From contig JALENG010000010.1 of assembly GCA_022767925.1 (NCBI GenBank), positions 1 through 35,368 on the forward strand: 35,368 bases of DNA, read 5' to 3'. Of this stretch, positions 7,686 to 15,231 are shown one piece after another (position 1 is the first letter of the stretch; each line of letters opens with the position of its first letter). Position numbers and translations under genes: made by a program. Under the pieces are notes generated by a model. That model worked only from the letters and a program-made list of their open reading frames with translations. It ran no database searches and was not told the DNA's origin. This DNA comes from Clostridia bacterium. GTDB lineage: Bacteria; Bacillota; Clostridia; Oscillospirales; Acutalibacteraceae.

Positions 7686-8531
7686 ATGAATGCCTGTGAA
7701 AAAAAGCAGCTGCAGATCAATGCCTGCAAGGTAAGAATGGGTGCGGTTGAAGGCGTGTTCTGCGCAAAATCCGGTCATCCGGGCGGTTCGCTGTCGGCGG
7801 CCGATATCTTCACGTATCTGTATTTTAAAGAGATGCGGATTGATCCGAAGGACCCGAAGAATCCTGATCGTGACCGCTTTGTCCTGAGTAAGGGCCATTG
7901 CGCGCCCGGGCTGTACGCTGCCCTGGCACTGCGCGGTTATTTCTCCATGGATGAGATGAAAAAACTTCGCCATATTGGTGCCATGCTGCAGGGCCATCCC
8001 GATATGAAGGGGACCCCCGGTGTGGATATGAGCTCCGGTTCGCTGGGGCAGGGGATTTCGGCCGCCTGCGGAATGGCCATGGCCGGAAAGATGGACGGGA
8101 AGGATTACCGTGTGTACACCCTGCTGGGCGACGGTGAGAGCGAAGAGGGCCAGGTTTGGGAGGCCGCCATGTTTGCCGGCCACAAAAAGCTGGACAACCT
8201 GTGCGTGATTGTGGACTACAACGGCCTGCAGATCGACGGTCCCATCAGCGAGGTGGCCGGTCCCGAGCCGTTTGACAGCAAGTTTGCCGCCTTCGGTTTT
8301 GACGTACAGGTGGTGGACGGTCACGATTTCGACGCACTGGAGAAGGCGTTTGACCATGCGAAAACGGTGAAGGGCCAGCCCAGCGCCATTATCTGCAAAA
8401 CGGTCAAGGGCAAGGGCGTGTCCTATATGGAGAACCAGGTTGGCTGGCACGGCACGGCTCCCAACGCCGAACAGTACGAAGTGGCAAAAGAAGAACTGCT
8501 CCGGCAGCTGAATGAACTGGAGGCGGAATAA
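7686..8531 (+). CDS. Transketolase, N-terminal (TPP pyrophosphate-binding) subunit
   Basis: This is the first half of a split transketolase, which moves two-carbon units between sugar phosphates in the non-oxidative pentose phosphate pathway. The 281-residue subunit contains GHPGGSLSAAD at 30-40, SKGH at 68-71, and the TPP/Mg motif starting GDGESEEGQ at 148 with the matching Asn in VDYNG. The C-terminal PGKGVSYMEN-like region is also present. The ATG at 7686 follows TTGGAGG. The partner gene begins 1 nt after this stop, so an equimolar complex is expected. Split transketolases are common in Clostridia and archaea. A single-chain enzyme would be about 650 residues, close to the sum of the two chains (595). 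Confidence 0.93.
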   Translation: MNACEKKQLQINACKVRMGAVEGVFCAKSGHPGGSLSAADIFTYLYFKEMRIDPKDPKNPDRDRFVLSKGHCAPGLYAALALRGYFSMDEMKKLRHIGAMLQGHPDMKGTPGVDMSSGSLGQGISAACGMAMAGKMDGKDYRVYTLLGDGESEEGQVWEAAMFAGHKKLDNLCVIVDYNGLQIDGPISEVAGPEPFDSKFAAFGFDVQVVDGHDFDALEKAFDHAKTVKGQPSAIICKTVKGKGVSYMENQVGWHGTAPNAEQYEVAKEELLRQLNELEAE

Positions 8532-8532
8532 G

Positions 8533-9477
8533 ATGGCAGAAATGGTAAAAAAGGCTACGCGTGAGAGCTTCGGTATGGCCCTTGTCGAACTGGCCAAAGA
8601 AAACCCCGATGTCGTCGTACTGGATGCGGACCTGGCGGCTGCGACCAAGACGGGCACATTTAAAAAGGAATTCCCCGACCGCTTTATCGACTGCGGCATT
8701 GCCGAGTGCAACATGGTCGGCATCGCGGCCGGCATGGCCACCTGCGGGAAGATTCCGTTTGCCGCGTCGTTTGCCATGTTCTCGGCGGGCCGCGCTTTCG
8801 AGCAGGTGCGCAATTCCGTGGGTTATCCCAAGCTGAATGTGAAAATTGCCGGTTCCCATGCCGGTATTTCCACCGGCGAAGATGGTGCCACCCATCAGTG
8901 CTGCGAGGATATCGCCCTGATGCGCACCATCCCCGGCATGGTCGTGCTGAACCCCAGCGACCATTATGAGATGATCGCGGCCGTGAAGGCGGCGGCCGAG
9001 CACCACGGCCCGGTGTATATCCGCCTGGGCCGGCTGGCGGTGGAGAGCATCAATAACGGCGACGATTACACCTTCGAGCTGGGCAAGGGCATTACCCTGC
9101 GCGACGGCAAGGATATCACCATTGTGGCCACCGGCCTGATGGTGGGCGAAGCGGTCAAGGCCGGCAAGGTGCTGGCGGAACAGGGCATCGACGCCCGTGT
9201 GATCAACATTCACACCATCAAGCCCCTTGATAAAGAGCTGATCGTGAAAGCGGCCCGGGAGACCGGCCGGATCGTCACGGTGGAAGAGCACAATATCATC
9301 GGCGGCTTGGGTGAAGCGGTCAGCGCCGCTGTCTGTGAGGAGTGCCCGGTGCCGGTCACGCGGATCGGTGTGAACGATGTGTTCGGCCATTCCGGCCCGG
9401 CGGTCGATCTGCTCAAAGAATTCGGCCTGTCCAGCGACCACATCGTGGAAGTGGTAACGGGGCTTCTGAAGAAGTAA
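8533..9477 (+). CDS. Transketolase, C-terminal (pyrimidine-binding) subunit
   Basis: This 314-residue protein completes the transketolase above. It has the PYR domain with the TPP-activating Glu58 in GIAECNMVGIAAG, followed by the transketolase C-terminal domain (from about residue 190, VATGLMVGEA). The start at 8533 is placed after GGAGG at 8518-8522, and MAEMVKKATRESFG is the usual opening of this subunit. Dxs is related, but its homologue here is at 24837 as a single chain. A terminator follows, so the two subunits form a complete two-gene unit. Confidence 0.93.
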   Translation: MAEMVKKATRESFGMALVELAKENPDVVVLDADLAAATKTGTFKKEFPDRFIDCGIAECNMVGIAAGMATCGKIPFAASFAMFSAGRAFEQVRNSVGYPKLNVKIAGSHAGISTGEDGATHQCCEDIALMRTIPGMVVLNPSDHYEMIAAVKAAAEHHGPVYIRLGRLAVESINNGDDYTFELGKGITLRDGKDITIVATGLMVGEAVKAGKVLAEQGIDARVINIHTIKPLDKELIVKAARETGRIVTVEEHNIIGGLGEAVSAAVCEECPVPVTRIGVNDVFGHSGPAVDLLKEFGLSSDHIVEVVTGLLKK

Positions 9478-9499
9478 GCTTTCCGAAAAATCAAAAAAG

Positions 9500-9550
9500 A
9501 AGCGGCCTGCTTTCTGCACCGGAGTTCCGGCGGGAAGCCGGCCGCTTTTT
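9500..9550 (+). terminator. Terminator after the transketolase genes
   Basis: An outer stem AAGCGGCC/GGCCGCTT (9500-9507 with 9540-9547) continues into a further paired region with G-T pairs. TTTTT follows. Confidence 0.8.
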
Positions 9551-9590
9551 ATTTGTCAGCCTTTTTTCGGGAGGAAAGGGAAGAGGACCC

Positions 9591-9619
9591 TTCTCAAAAA
9601 CGGTCAATCGCTTTATAAT
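9591..9619 (+). promoter_or_regulatory. Promoter of the TetR/ABC operon
   Basis: A weak TTCTCA (9591-9596), a 17 nt spacer and a perfect TATAAT (9614-9619) lie 34 nt before the tetR start codon. I see no clear operator palindrome. Confidence 0.65.
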
Positions 9620-9653
9620 GGAGGCAAACCGATCACGGCAGGGAGGAATACCC

Positions 9654-10283
9654 ATGAACGAGAAGTTTTCGGCGCTGCCCAAAGAGAAGCAGCAGGCCAT
9701 TCTCCGCGCGGGATACCGGGTTTTCTCGCAGAATTCCTATAAGAAAAGCCCGATGCAGGAGATCGCCGAAGAAGCCGGGATCAGCAAATCCCTGCTGTTC
9801 TACTATTTTCGAAATAAGCGCGCTTTGTACCTGTATCTATGGGATCACTGCGCCCGGGTGACCATTTCCGGTTTGAAGGAACACGGGTGCTATGGGCAGG
9901 CGGATTTTTTTGAGAGGCTCCTTCGGGGGATGCGGGCAAAGCTCGCCATCATGCGCCAGTACCCCGAAATGGGGAGGTTCGTGGTGCGGGCCTTTTATGA
10001 GAAAGATCCCCAGGTGGGGCCGGTCATCCGCCGGAGCGTGAAGCGGTACAAAGCCTTCCGGGAAGAGGCCCTTTTTGCGAACCTGGACCGAAGCCGGTTT
10101 GCCGATGGGCTGGATCTCTCCATGATGATCCGGGAGATGTACCTGGCATCCGAGGGCTATCTGTGGGAAATGCTGCAGCAGGGCTCTCTCGATCCGGAAA
10201 AGATGGAGAGGGACTTTCTTCAGCTGATCGGTTTCTGGAGAAGTGTGTACGAGAAAAAGGAGGGGGAAAATGAAGGCCATTGA
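9654..10283 (+). CDS. TetR/AcrR-family transcriptional regulator
   Basis: This 209-residue DNA-binding protein has a TetR helix-turn-helix at about residues 10-55. The recognition segment is QEIAEEAGISKSLLFYYFRN, with the family's usual Tyr-Tyr-Phe. The C-terminal ligand/dimer domain is divergent, as is normal for the family, so the ligand cannot be named. The frame opens earlier at 9342, but the ATG at 9654 follows GGGAGGAAT and lies behind a promoter. The stop overlaps the ABC ATPase start by 14 nt. This translational coupling strongly suggests that it regulates its own operon and the downstream exporter. Confidence 0.9.
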   Translation: MNEKFSALPKEKQQAILRAGYRVFSQNSYKKSPMQEIAEEAGISKSLLFYYFRNKRALYLYLWDHCARVTISGLKEHGCYGQADFFERLLRGMRAKLAIMRQYPEMGRFVVRAFYEKDPQVGPVIRRSVKRYKAFREEALFANLDRSRFADGLDLSMMIREMYLASEGYLWEMLQQGSLDPEKMERDFLQLIGFWRSVYEKKEGENEGH

Positions 10284-11151
10284 AACCTGCGGCCTGACCA
10301 AGTTTTACGGAAAATCCAGGGGCATTGTGGATTTGGATCTGTCCGTAGACGAGGGGGAGTTCTTTGGATTTATCGGTCCCAACGGGGCCGGAAAAAGCAC
10401 GACCATCCGCATTCTGCTGGGGCTTGTCCGGGCGGACAGCGGCAGCGCTTCTGTCCTGGGGAAGGACATCGCGGGGGAGAAGAGCGCCCTGCTGGAACAG
10501 GTGGGCTATCTGCCGTCCGAGACGATCTTTTACCCGGGTATGCGCGTGCGGGAGGTGATCGCGCTCTCCGCCGGCCTGCGGAAAAAGGACTGCCGCAGAG
10601 AAGCGAAACAGCTGTGCGACCGGTTTGAACTGGATGAAGGGAAAAAAGTGGACGAGCTGTCCTTCGGCAACCGGAAAAAGGTGGGCATCGTGTGCGCCCT
10701 TCAGCACAACCCCCGGCTGTGCCTGCTGGATGAGCCCACCGGCGGGCTGGATCCCCTGATGCAGCGGGAGTTTTTCTCACTGCTGCGGGAGAGGAACCGG
10801 CAGGGGGCCACCATTTTTCTCTCCTCTCATGTGCTCTCCGAAATCCAGCACAACTGCGACAGGGCGGCGATGATTCAGGAGGGGAAACTGATCGCCTGCA
10901 GCCGGGTGGAAGAGCTGGCCCGAACCCGGGCGCGGCGTGTCCATGTGCAGGGGAATCTGGATGTAAGCGGCCTTCCCGGTGTTCGGGATATCCACCGGGA
11001 GGAGGACCGCCTCAGCTTTTTGTACAGCGGCGATATCAACGCGCTGGTCCGGGAGCTGGCGAAAAACCCGGTGCGGGATTTGTCCATCCTGGAACCGGAT
11101 CTCGAGGAGATTTTTCTGCACTATTACCAGAACAGGGGGGAAAAAGCATGA
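10270..11151 (+). CDS. ABC transporter ATP-binding protein (ABC-2 exporter type)
   Basis: This 293-residue ATPase powers the permease encoded next. Walker A is GPNGAGKS at 36-43. The signature is LSFGN at about 130-134 in place of LSGGQ. Walker B LCLLDEP is at about 150-156, and the switch His lies in FLSSHVLSE. The C-terminal 80 residues are the variable accessory segment of ABC-2 ATPases. The degenerate signature is seen in several drug- and bacteriocin-export subfamilies and need not mean loss of activity. The start at 10270 follows AAGGAGGGGG and lies inside the end of tetR. The substrate is unknown, and the TetR context suggests export of a toxic or signalling compound. Confidence 0.92.
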   Translation: MKAIETCGLTKFYGKSRGIVDLDLSVDEGEFFGFIGPNGAGKSTTIRILLGLVRADSGSASVLGKDIAGEKSALLEQVGYLPSETIFYPGMRVREVIALSAGLRKKDCRREAKQLCDRFELDEGKKVDELSFGNRKKVGIVCALQHNPRLCLLDEPTGGLDPLMQREFFSLLRERNRQGATIFLSSHVLSEIQHNCDRAAMIQEGKLIACSRVEELARTRARRVHVQGNLDVSGLPGVRDIHREEDRLSFLYSGDINALVRELAKNPVRDLSILEPDLEEIFLHYYQNRGEKA

Positions 11152-11933
11152 TTATGATCCGGCACGAGCTGCGCCAGAACCGGGTTTCCTTCTGGGCGTG
11201 GACACTGTCCATCGGCTTTCTGATCGCCGTATGCATTGTCATATTCCCGGAGATGGAGGGACAGATGGACGGGATCGGCGAGATTTTCGCCTCTCTGGGC
11301 AGCTTCAGCGAGGCCTTTGGCATGGATAAAATCAGCTTTGGAACTTTCCTCGGCTTCTATTCGGTGGAGTGCGGGAATATTCTGGGCATTGGCGGGGCCT
11401 TCTTTGCGGCGCTGTGCGGCATTTCGGCCCTCGCGAAGGAGGAAAAACAGCACACCGCTGAATTTCTGTTCACCCATCCGGTGGGGCGCACCCGGGTGAT
11501 CACCCAAAAGCTCCTGGCCATTCTGATTCAGATTCTGGCGCTGAACCTCCTGGTGTTCGCGCTGGCGGTGGGGGCGGTGGCCCTGACCGGCGAACCGATC
11601 CCCCTGCGGGAGATGGCCCTGCTGCACATGGCCAACCTTCTGCTGCAGATCGAAGTAGCCGGGATCTGCTTTGGCGTCTCGGCGTTTCTGCGGCGCGGGG
11701 AGCTGAGCATCGGCATGGGAATTGCCATTCTTCTGTACTTTTTGGGGATCGTGGCAAACCTGTCGGAGGGGGCCGCCTTCCTCCGGGGGATCACTCCTTT
11801 CGGCTATACCGAGGGCGCGGATATTCTCGCAAACGGCAGCCTGGACGGCGGGTTGATTCTGTGCGGCATGGCATACACGGTTGTGGGAATCCTGACGGCC
11901 TACCGGAAATACACCGGGAAGGATCTGTCGTAA
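11148..11933 (+). CDS. ABC-2 type permease
   Basis: This 261-residue membrane protein has about six hydrophobic segments, with the first near residues 17-35 and the last near 230-250. It also contains the SALAKEEKQHTAEFLFTHPV stretch that is frequent between the second and third segments of ABC-2 permeases. Its ATG overlaps the ATPase stop in an ATGA arrangement, so the two are translationally coupled. An in-frame ATG two codons later is an alternative start. Together with the ATPase it would form an exporter, probably working as a dimer of each subunit. Confidence 0.88.
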   Translation: MIMIRHELRQNRVSFWAWTLSIGFLIAVCIVIFPEMEGQMDGIGEIFASLGSFSEAFGMDKISFGTFLGFYSVECGNILGIGGAFFAALCGISALAKEEKQHTAEFLFTHPVGRTRVITQKLLAILIQILALNLLVFALAVGAVALTGEPIPLREMALLHMANLLLQIEVAGICFGVSAFLRRGELSIGMGIAILLYFLGIVANLSEGAAFLRGITPFGYTEGADILANGSLDGGLILCGMAYTVVGILTAYRKYTGKDLS

Positions 11934-11959
11934 ACAAAACCGCCGTGTGGAAAAGAAAA

Positions 11960-12013
11960 GCTCCCCGGCTTTTGCGGATTTTCTCCTGCAAAAGCCGGGG
12001 AGCTCTGTTTTTC
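11960..12013. terminator. Bidirectional terminator
   Basis: A perfect 16 bp stem (11960-11975 with 11988-12003) has a 12 nt loop. On the plus strand it is followed by TGTTTTTCTT, and on the minus strand by TTTTCTTTTCC. It serves both the ABC operon and the convergent CNNM gene. Confidence 0.9.
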
Positions 12014-12044
12014 TTATGCTTTCCCGGGGGGAGGCAGAGGGACG

Positions 12045-13310
12045 TCAATCGTCCTCTTTTTCCTCCTCTTCCGGCGGAAGGATCAGCCGGATCTGGGTGG
12101 CGTGGCGCTTTTCCACGGCCATCACATAGACATCGCACCCCCGGTAGACGAAGTGATCGCCCGGCTCGGGGATATGGCCCAGTTCCTCCATCACCCAGCC
12201 GCCGACCGTGAAGGATTCGTACTCATCCTCATCAAAGGGGAGCTCGAACTGATCGAAGAAGTCCTCCAGATTGGCGTTGCCGGCGATCAGATAGGTGTGG
12301 TCGTCGATCTTTTCAAAATCGTTTTCCACCACATCGTGTTCATCCCAAATCTCGCCGACCAGCTGTTCCAGAATGTCCTCCAGGGTGACAATGCCCTCGG
12401 TGCCGCCAAATTCATCCACCACGACGGCCATATGTGTTTTCGATTGCTGAATCAGCCGCAGCAGCTTGGAGATTTTCGTGCTGCCGGATACGTAAATTAC
12501 CTTTTTAATCAGAGGACGGATGGTCGTCAGCCCGCGGCTGGATCCGGCGAAATAGTCCTTTTCGTGGATCATGCCCACAATGTTGTCGATGGTATCCTCA
12601 TAAACCAGCACCCGGGAGAAGGTACAGTTGACGAAAACCTTCCCCAATTCCTCCATGGTGACGGTGGTGCGCACGGCGGTCAGATCCACCCGGGGGGTGA
12701 GAATATCGTTGGCCTCCAGATCCTCGAACTCAATGGCGGAGCGGATCAGCTCGCCGTTCTCCTCGTTGATCCCGCCGTCGTTCTGTGCTTCGTCCACCAG
12801 GGTCATCAGATCCTCCGAGGTGGTCTTGTTCTCGTCCTTATGGTGGGACAGGCGGTTGACCAGCCGGTTCCACTGCATGAACAGGAAGTTCAGCGGGGTG
12901 AACAGGACGATCAGTCCGTGGAGGAGAGAGGCCGTTGCCATGCAGTAGGATTCCGAATTCTGCTTGGCCAGGGATTTGGGGGTGATCTCACCGAAGATCA
13001 GCACGGTGATGGTCATCACCCCTGTAGAGACGGTGACGGCCGAGGGCCCGTGGATCAGCTTTTCAAACAGCACGGTGGCCAGAGAGGTCGCCACAATATT
13101 CACCAGGTTATTGCCGATCAGGATGGTCGATAACAGCTTGTCATAGTCATCTGTCAGGCGAAGAACACGGGCGGCTTTTTTCTCGCCGGATTCCGCCAGG
13201 CTTTTCATGCGCAGTCGGTTGACCGTGGTAAAGGCGGTTTCGGTCGAAGAAAAAAACGCCGAGCATGCAATACAGAATACAATGACAAGCGATAGAGGGA
13301 TTACGTCCAT
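12045..13310 (-). CDS. CNNM/HlyC-CorC family membrane protein
   Basis: This 421-residue protein belongs to the CNNM/CorC group implicated in divalent cation (Mg2+) efflux and often annotated hemolysin-like. The DUF21 membrane domain spans about 1-185 and includes the conserved GEITPKSLA at 107-115. A CBS-pair domain follows at about 205-320 (TPRVDL, GGTEGIVTLEDILE). The CorC_HlyC domain is at about 335-413 (FTVGGWVMEELGHIPEPGD). The tail is acidic. The ATG at 13310 is the only start available because an in-frame TGA lies shortly upstream. Its ribosome site is weak or distant (AAAGGA about 17 nt away). No clear promoter is seen in the 50 nt back to the tRNA terminator, so readthrough from the tRNA transcript is possible. 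Confidence 0.92.
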   Translation of the reverse strand: MDVIPLSLVIVFCIACSAFFSSTETAFTTVNRLRMKSLAESGEKKAARVLRLTDDYDKLLSTILIGNNLVNIVATSLATVLFEKLIHGPSAVTVSTGVMTITVLIFGEITPKSLAKQNSESYCMATASLLHGLIVLFTPLNFLFMQWNRLVNRLSHHKDENKTTSEDLMTLVDEAQNDGGINEENGELIRSAIEFEDLEANDILTPRVDLTAVRTTVTMEELGKVFVNCTFSRVLVYEDTIDNIVGMIHEKDYFAGSSRGLTTIRPLIKKVIYVSGSTKISKLLRLIQQSKTHMAVVVDEFGGTEGIVTLEDILEQLVGEIWDEHDVVENDFEKIDDHTYLIAGNANLEDFFDQFELPFDEDEYESFTVGGWVMEELGHIPEPGDHFVYRGCDVYVMAVEKRHATQIRLILPPEEEEKEDD

Positions 13311-13359
13311 AGGATTCGTTCATCCATTCCTTTCCGTTTCAAATTTGATGGAAAACAAG

Positions 13360-13396
13360 AAAAAAACCGCGAGCAAAACAACTTGCTTGCGGTTTT
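13360..13396 (-). terminator. Terminator after tRNA-Ala(GGC)
   Basis: On the minus strand a stem of about 14 bp with one G-T pair and a 6 nt loop ends in seven T residues (13360-13366). It begins at the encoded CCA end of the tRNA. Confidence 0.85.
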
Positions 13397-13471
13397 GGTG
13401 GAGCATAGCGGGATCGAACCGCTGACCTCTACACTGCCAGTGTAGCGCTCTCCCAGCTGAGCTAATGCCCC
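13396..13471 (-). tRNA. tRNA-Ala, anticodon GGC
   Basis: The minus-strand cloverleaf has acceptor GGGGCAT/ATGCTCC including the alanine G3:U70 pair. The anticodon stem CTACA/TGTAG encloses loop CTGGCAG, giving anticodon GGC, which reads GCC and GCU. The CCA is encoded at 13396-13398. Confidence 0.96.
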
Positions 13472-13512
13472 GTGTCGTTTGATTTTTTTGCCCGTCTCCC
13501 GACTGCTTGACT

Positions 13513-13541
13513 ATATTACCACGCCGTACAGAAAAATGCAA
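13513..13541 (-). promoter_or_regulatory. Promoter of tRNA-Ala(GGC)
   Basis: Minus-strand TTGCAT (13536-13541), a 17 nt spacer and TAATAT (13513-13518) lie 41 nt upstream of the tRNA 5' end. Confidence 0.7.
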
Positions 13542-13542
13542 G

Positions 13543-13579
13543 CCTTTTTTTGAAAAAATTTGAATTTTTCAAAAAAAGG
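13543..13579. repeat. Perfect 15-bp A/T inverted repeat upstream of the tRNA promoter
   Basis: CCTTTTTTTGAAAAA (13543-13557) and its exact reverse complement (13565-13579) flank a 7 nt AT loop. It abuts the -35 box of the tRNA-Ala(GGC) promoter. It could be an UP element or bent DNA. Confidence 0.7.
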
Positions 13580-13603
13580 AGAATTTCCACAAATTCTGTC
13601 CCC

Positions 13604-13641
13604 AAAAGAAAAGAAACCCTTGCCCGCACGGCGAGGGTTTC
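13604..13641 (-). terminator. Terminator of the DUF421 gene
   Basis: A 12 bp stem with one G-T pair (13613-13624 with 13630-13641) has a 5 nt loop and on the minus strand is followed by TTTTCTTTTGG. It lies 167 nt past the DUF421 stop. I see nothing else in 13642-13808. Confidence 0.75.
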
Positions 13642-13808
13642 CGCAAGGAAAACGCAGGGGAAAAAGCGCTCAGGGGGAGGAGGGGGGATCCTTCTTTTTT
13701 AGGGTGTGGAAAACCTTTTGATCCGTTCCCCCGGTCCCGGGGATGATCGGGCGGGCGTGTTCGTTTCCGTGCTTGGCCCTGCCCTGGATCAGCGGCACCG
13801 CGGGAGCT

Positions 13809-14501
13809 TCATGGCGGGGCGGATTCGTTTTTCCGGTCATACACCACGAATTTTAAATTGCGGTCGCACACGGCCAGAAAAACCTCTTTGGCCGAGTGGA
13901 TATGGCGCTGCTCCAGCTGCCGGAAGAGCCAGGTGCGGTCCAGTCCCATGCGCTTTAGGTTGCCCTCCAAAATTCGGCCGTCCATGATCAGTTCGGTAAA
14001 CAGCAGCTCCTGCTGCGGCGACAGGTTCATGTCCTTCGGGGTGGCGGGCCGGGAATCACTGACGGGAAGAATGGTCAGATTGCCGGTGTACTCATAGATG
14101 GCCGTTTGAATGGCGGTCAGATCGAAATAGCCCTGCTGCCGGCACAGAACCATAAATTCGCTCAAATCCAGCTTGGCTTTTTTCAGGTTTCCGCGGTACA
14201 GCTTCCCGTGGTCCATCAGGATGGTGGGAGTGCCGTTGAGATATTTGCGCGAGCGCGGGAATTTGTGGGAAATTACGCTGAGCAAAACCGTAACGCCGCC
14301 GTAGATAAGCATGGCGATCAGCGGCTTCCAGGGCTCTTCCAGCTCGGTGGCCATCTCAGCCGCGATCGAGCCGATGGTAATCCCGGTGATATAGTCGAAA
14401 AAATCCAGCTGGGCAATCTGCTTATGCCCGATAAACTTTGCGATGAGAAACAGTACGGTAAAGGATCCCAGTGCCGTCAGGCACAGGATCAGAAAATCCA
14501 T
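13809..14501 (-). CDS. DUF421 / YetF-like membrane protein
   Basis: This 230-residue protein has an N-terminal membrane part of about three helices (roughly 3-22, 35-55 and 62-82) and a soluble C-terminal region. It matches the YetF/YcaP-like DUF421 family. The most recognisable element is the helix-linking stretch FDYITGITIGSIAAEMA at about 35-51. The soluble part contains the KLDLSEFMVLCRQQGYFDL segment typical of the family. The function is unknown, although related spore-former proteins are membrane proteins expressed during sporulation or germination. The frame runs upstream to 14627, but the ATG at 14501 follows AAGGGGG and avoids the divergent trp promoter. I could not define its own promoter. 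Confidence 0.87.
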   Translation of the reverse strand: MDFLILCLTALGSFTVLFLIAKFIGHKQIAQLDFFDYITGITIGSIAAEMATELEEPWKPLIAMLIYGGVTVLLSVISHKFPRSRKYLNGTPTILMDHGKLYRGNLKKAKLDLSEFMVLCRQQGYFDLTAIQTAIYEYTGNLTILPVSDSRPATPKDMNLSPQQELLFTELIMDGRILEGNLKRMGLDRTWLFRQLEQRHIHSAKEVFLAVCDRNLKFVVYDRKNESAPP

Positions 14502-14588
14502 GCGATCGCCCCCTTGGGCCTTATTCTGGCCGGATACAGGGGAAAAATACGCCGGCACAGGGAGAATTTCGGGAAGAAGAAATAATTC

Positions 14589-14617
14589 TTGACAAATATT
14601 CAGGACTGTGCTACAGT
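14589..14617 (+). promoter_or_regulatory. Promoter of the trp operon leader
   Basis: A perfect TTGACA (14589-14594), a 17 nt spacer and TACAGT (14612-14617) place the start of the T-box leader near 14624. Confidence 0.85.
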
Positions 14618-14623
14618 AAAGAT

Positions 14624-14904
14624 ACAAACCGTTGAAGCGGAGATAACGGTGATTATGCTTTCACAGAGAGCCCGGGGGGCTGGGATCCGGGTAAAATTAC
14701 AGATCATCAAATGGACCGCGGAGGGTGCAGTCAAATGCGTGGGAATGCACGCAGAGTATTCTGCAACGTGGGGCATACGTCAGTTGCCGGGGGTATGCTG
14801 GTACCCCGCTAAGCGCACAGTGGCATCGCTGTGAATCAAGGTGGCACCGCGGATAAAGATTTTATTCGTCCTTGACAGATCGTGTTTCTGTCAGGGATTT
14901 TTTT
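14624..14904 (+). promoter_or_regulatory. Trp-specific T-box riboswitch
   Basis: This leader RNA reads the charging state of tRNA-Trp. The specifier loop is bounded by GCGG (14637-14640) pairing with CCGC (14716-14719). GGTGAT pairs with the ATCATC just before the loop. The loop presents TGG at 14712-14714, the Trp codon, followed by the usual A. The T-box AAGGTGGCACCGCGG is at 14838-14852, and its TGGC would pair with the tRNA end including the G discriminator expected of tRNA-Trp. TCAAGG at the T-box 5' end can pair with CCTTGA (14870-14875) to form the antiterminator. The alternative terminator pairs 14870-14879 with 14887-14896 and is followed by seven T residues. Confidence 0.95.
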
Positions 14905-14906
14905 CT

Positions 14907-14942
14907 GCTCCTTTGACGGAAAATGTCAAAGGAGCTTTTTTT
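14907..14942 (+). terminator. Second terminator directly after the Trp T-box terminator
   Basis: A perfect 11 bp stem (14907-14917 with 14925-14935) with a 7 nt loop is followed by seven T residues. It starts only 10 nt after the stem of the T-box terminator and 16 nt before the trpE start codon is reached. Its 5' arm can alternatively pair with the 3' arm of the first terminator (14887-14896). Confidence 0.88.
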
Positions 14943-14958
14943 GCGGGAGGAAACCGTC

Positions 14959-15231
14959 ATGAAATTTTCACCGACTCTGGAAGAAGTAAAGAAAATCGCA
15001 CAGACCGGGCAGTACAAGGTGCTGCCGGTCAGCTGTGAAATTTTATCGGACATCTGTACGCCCATGGAAGCGCTGAAGGTGCTGAAAAACGTGTCCACCC
15101 ACTGCTATATGCTGGAATCCGTTGCCGAAAAGGAGAAGTGGGGCCGCTACACCTTCCTGGGGTTTGACCCCAAAATGGAGATCACCTGCTCCAACGGCGA
15201 GATGAAGGCCGGGAATATCCACTGCCGATGA
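14959..15231 (+). pseudogene. trpE: trpE remnant: N-terminal fragment of anthranilate synthase component I
   Basis: The ATG at 14959 follows GGGAGG and starts a frame that matches the first 84 or so residues of TrpE. Landmarks are SPTLEEVKKIA, then CEIL, LESV and the conserved EKWGRYTFLGFDP. The frame then runs into six unrelated codons and stops at TGA 15229-15231. A normal TrpE is about 460-520 residues, so more than 80% of the enzyme is missing. The lost part includes the whole chorismate-binding catalytic domain. What follows immediately is the end of trpG in a different frame. The fragment keeps part of the N-terminal domain but cannot be an active synthase. It could also be a collapsed assembly. 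Confidence 0.92.

Noticed and set aside
10657-10671. Inactivated ABC ATPase because of the LSFGN signature
   Set aside because: Walker A, Walker B and switch His are intact, and similar degenerate signatures occur in working ABC-2 exporters.
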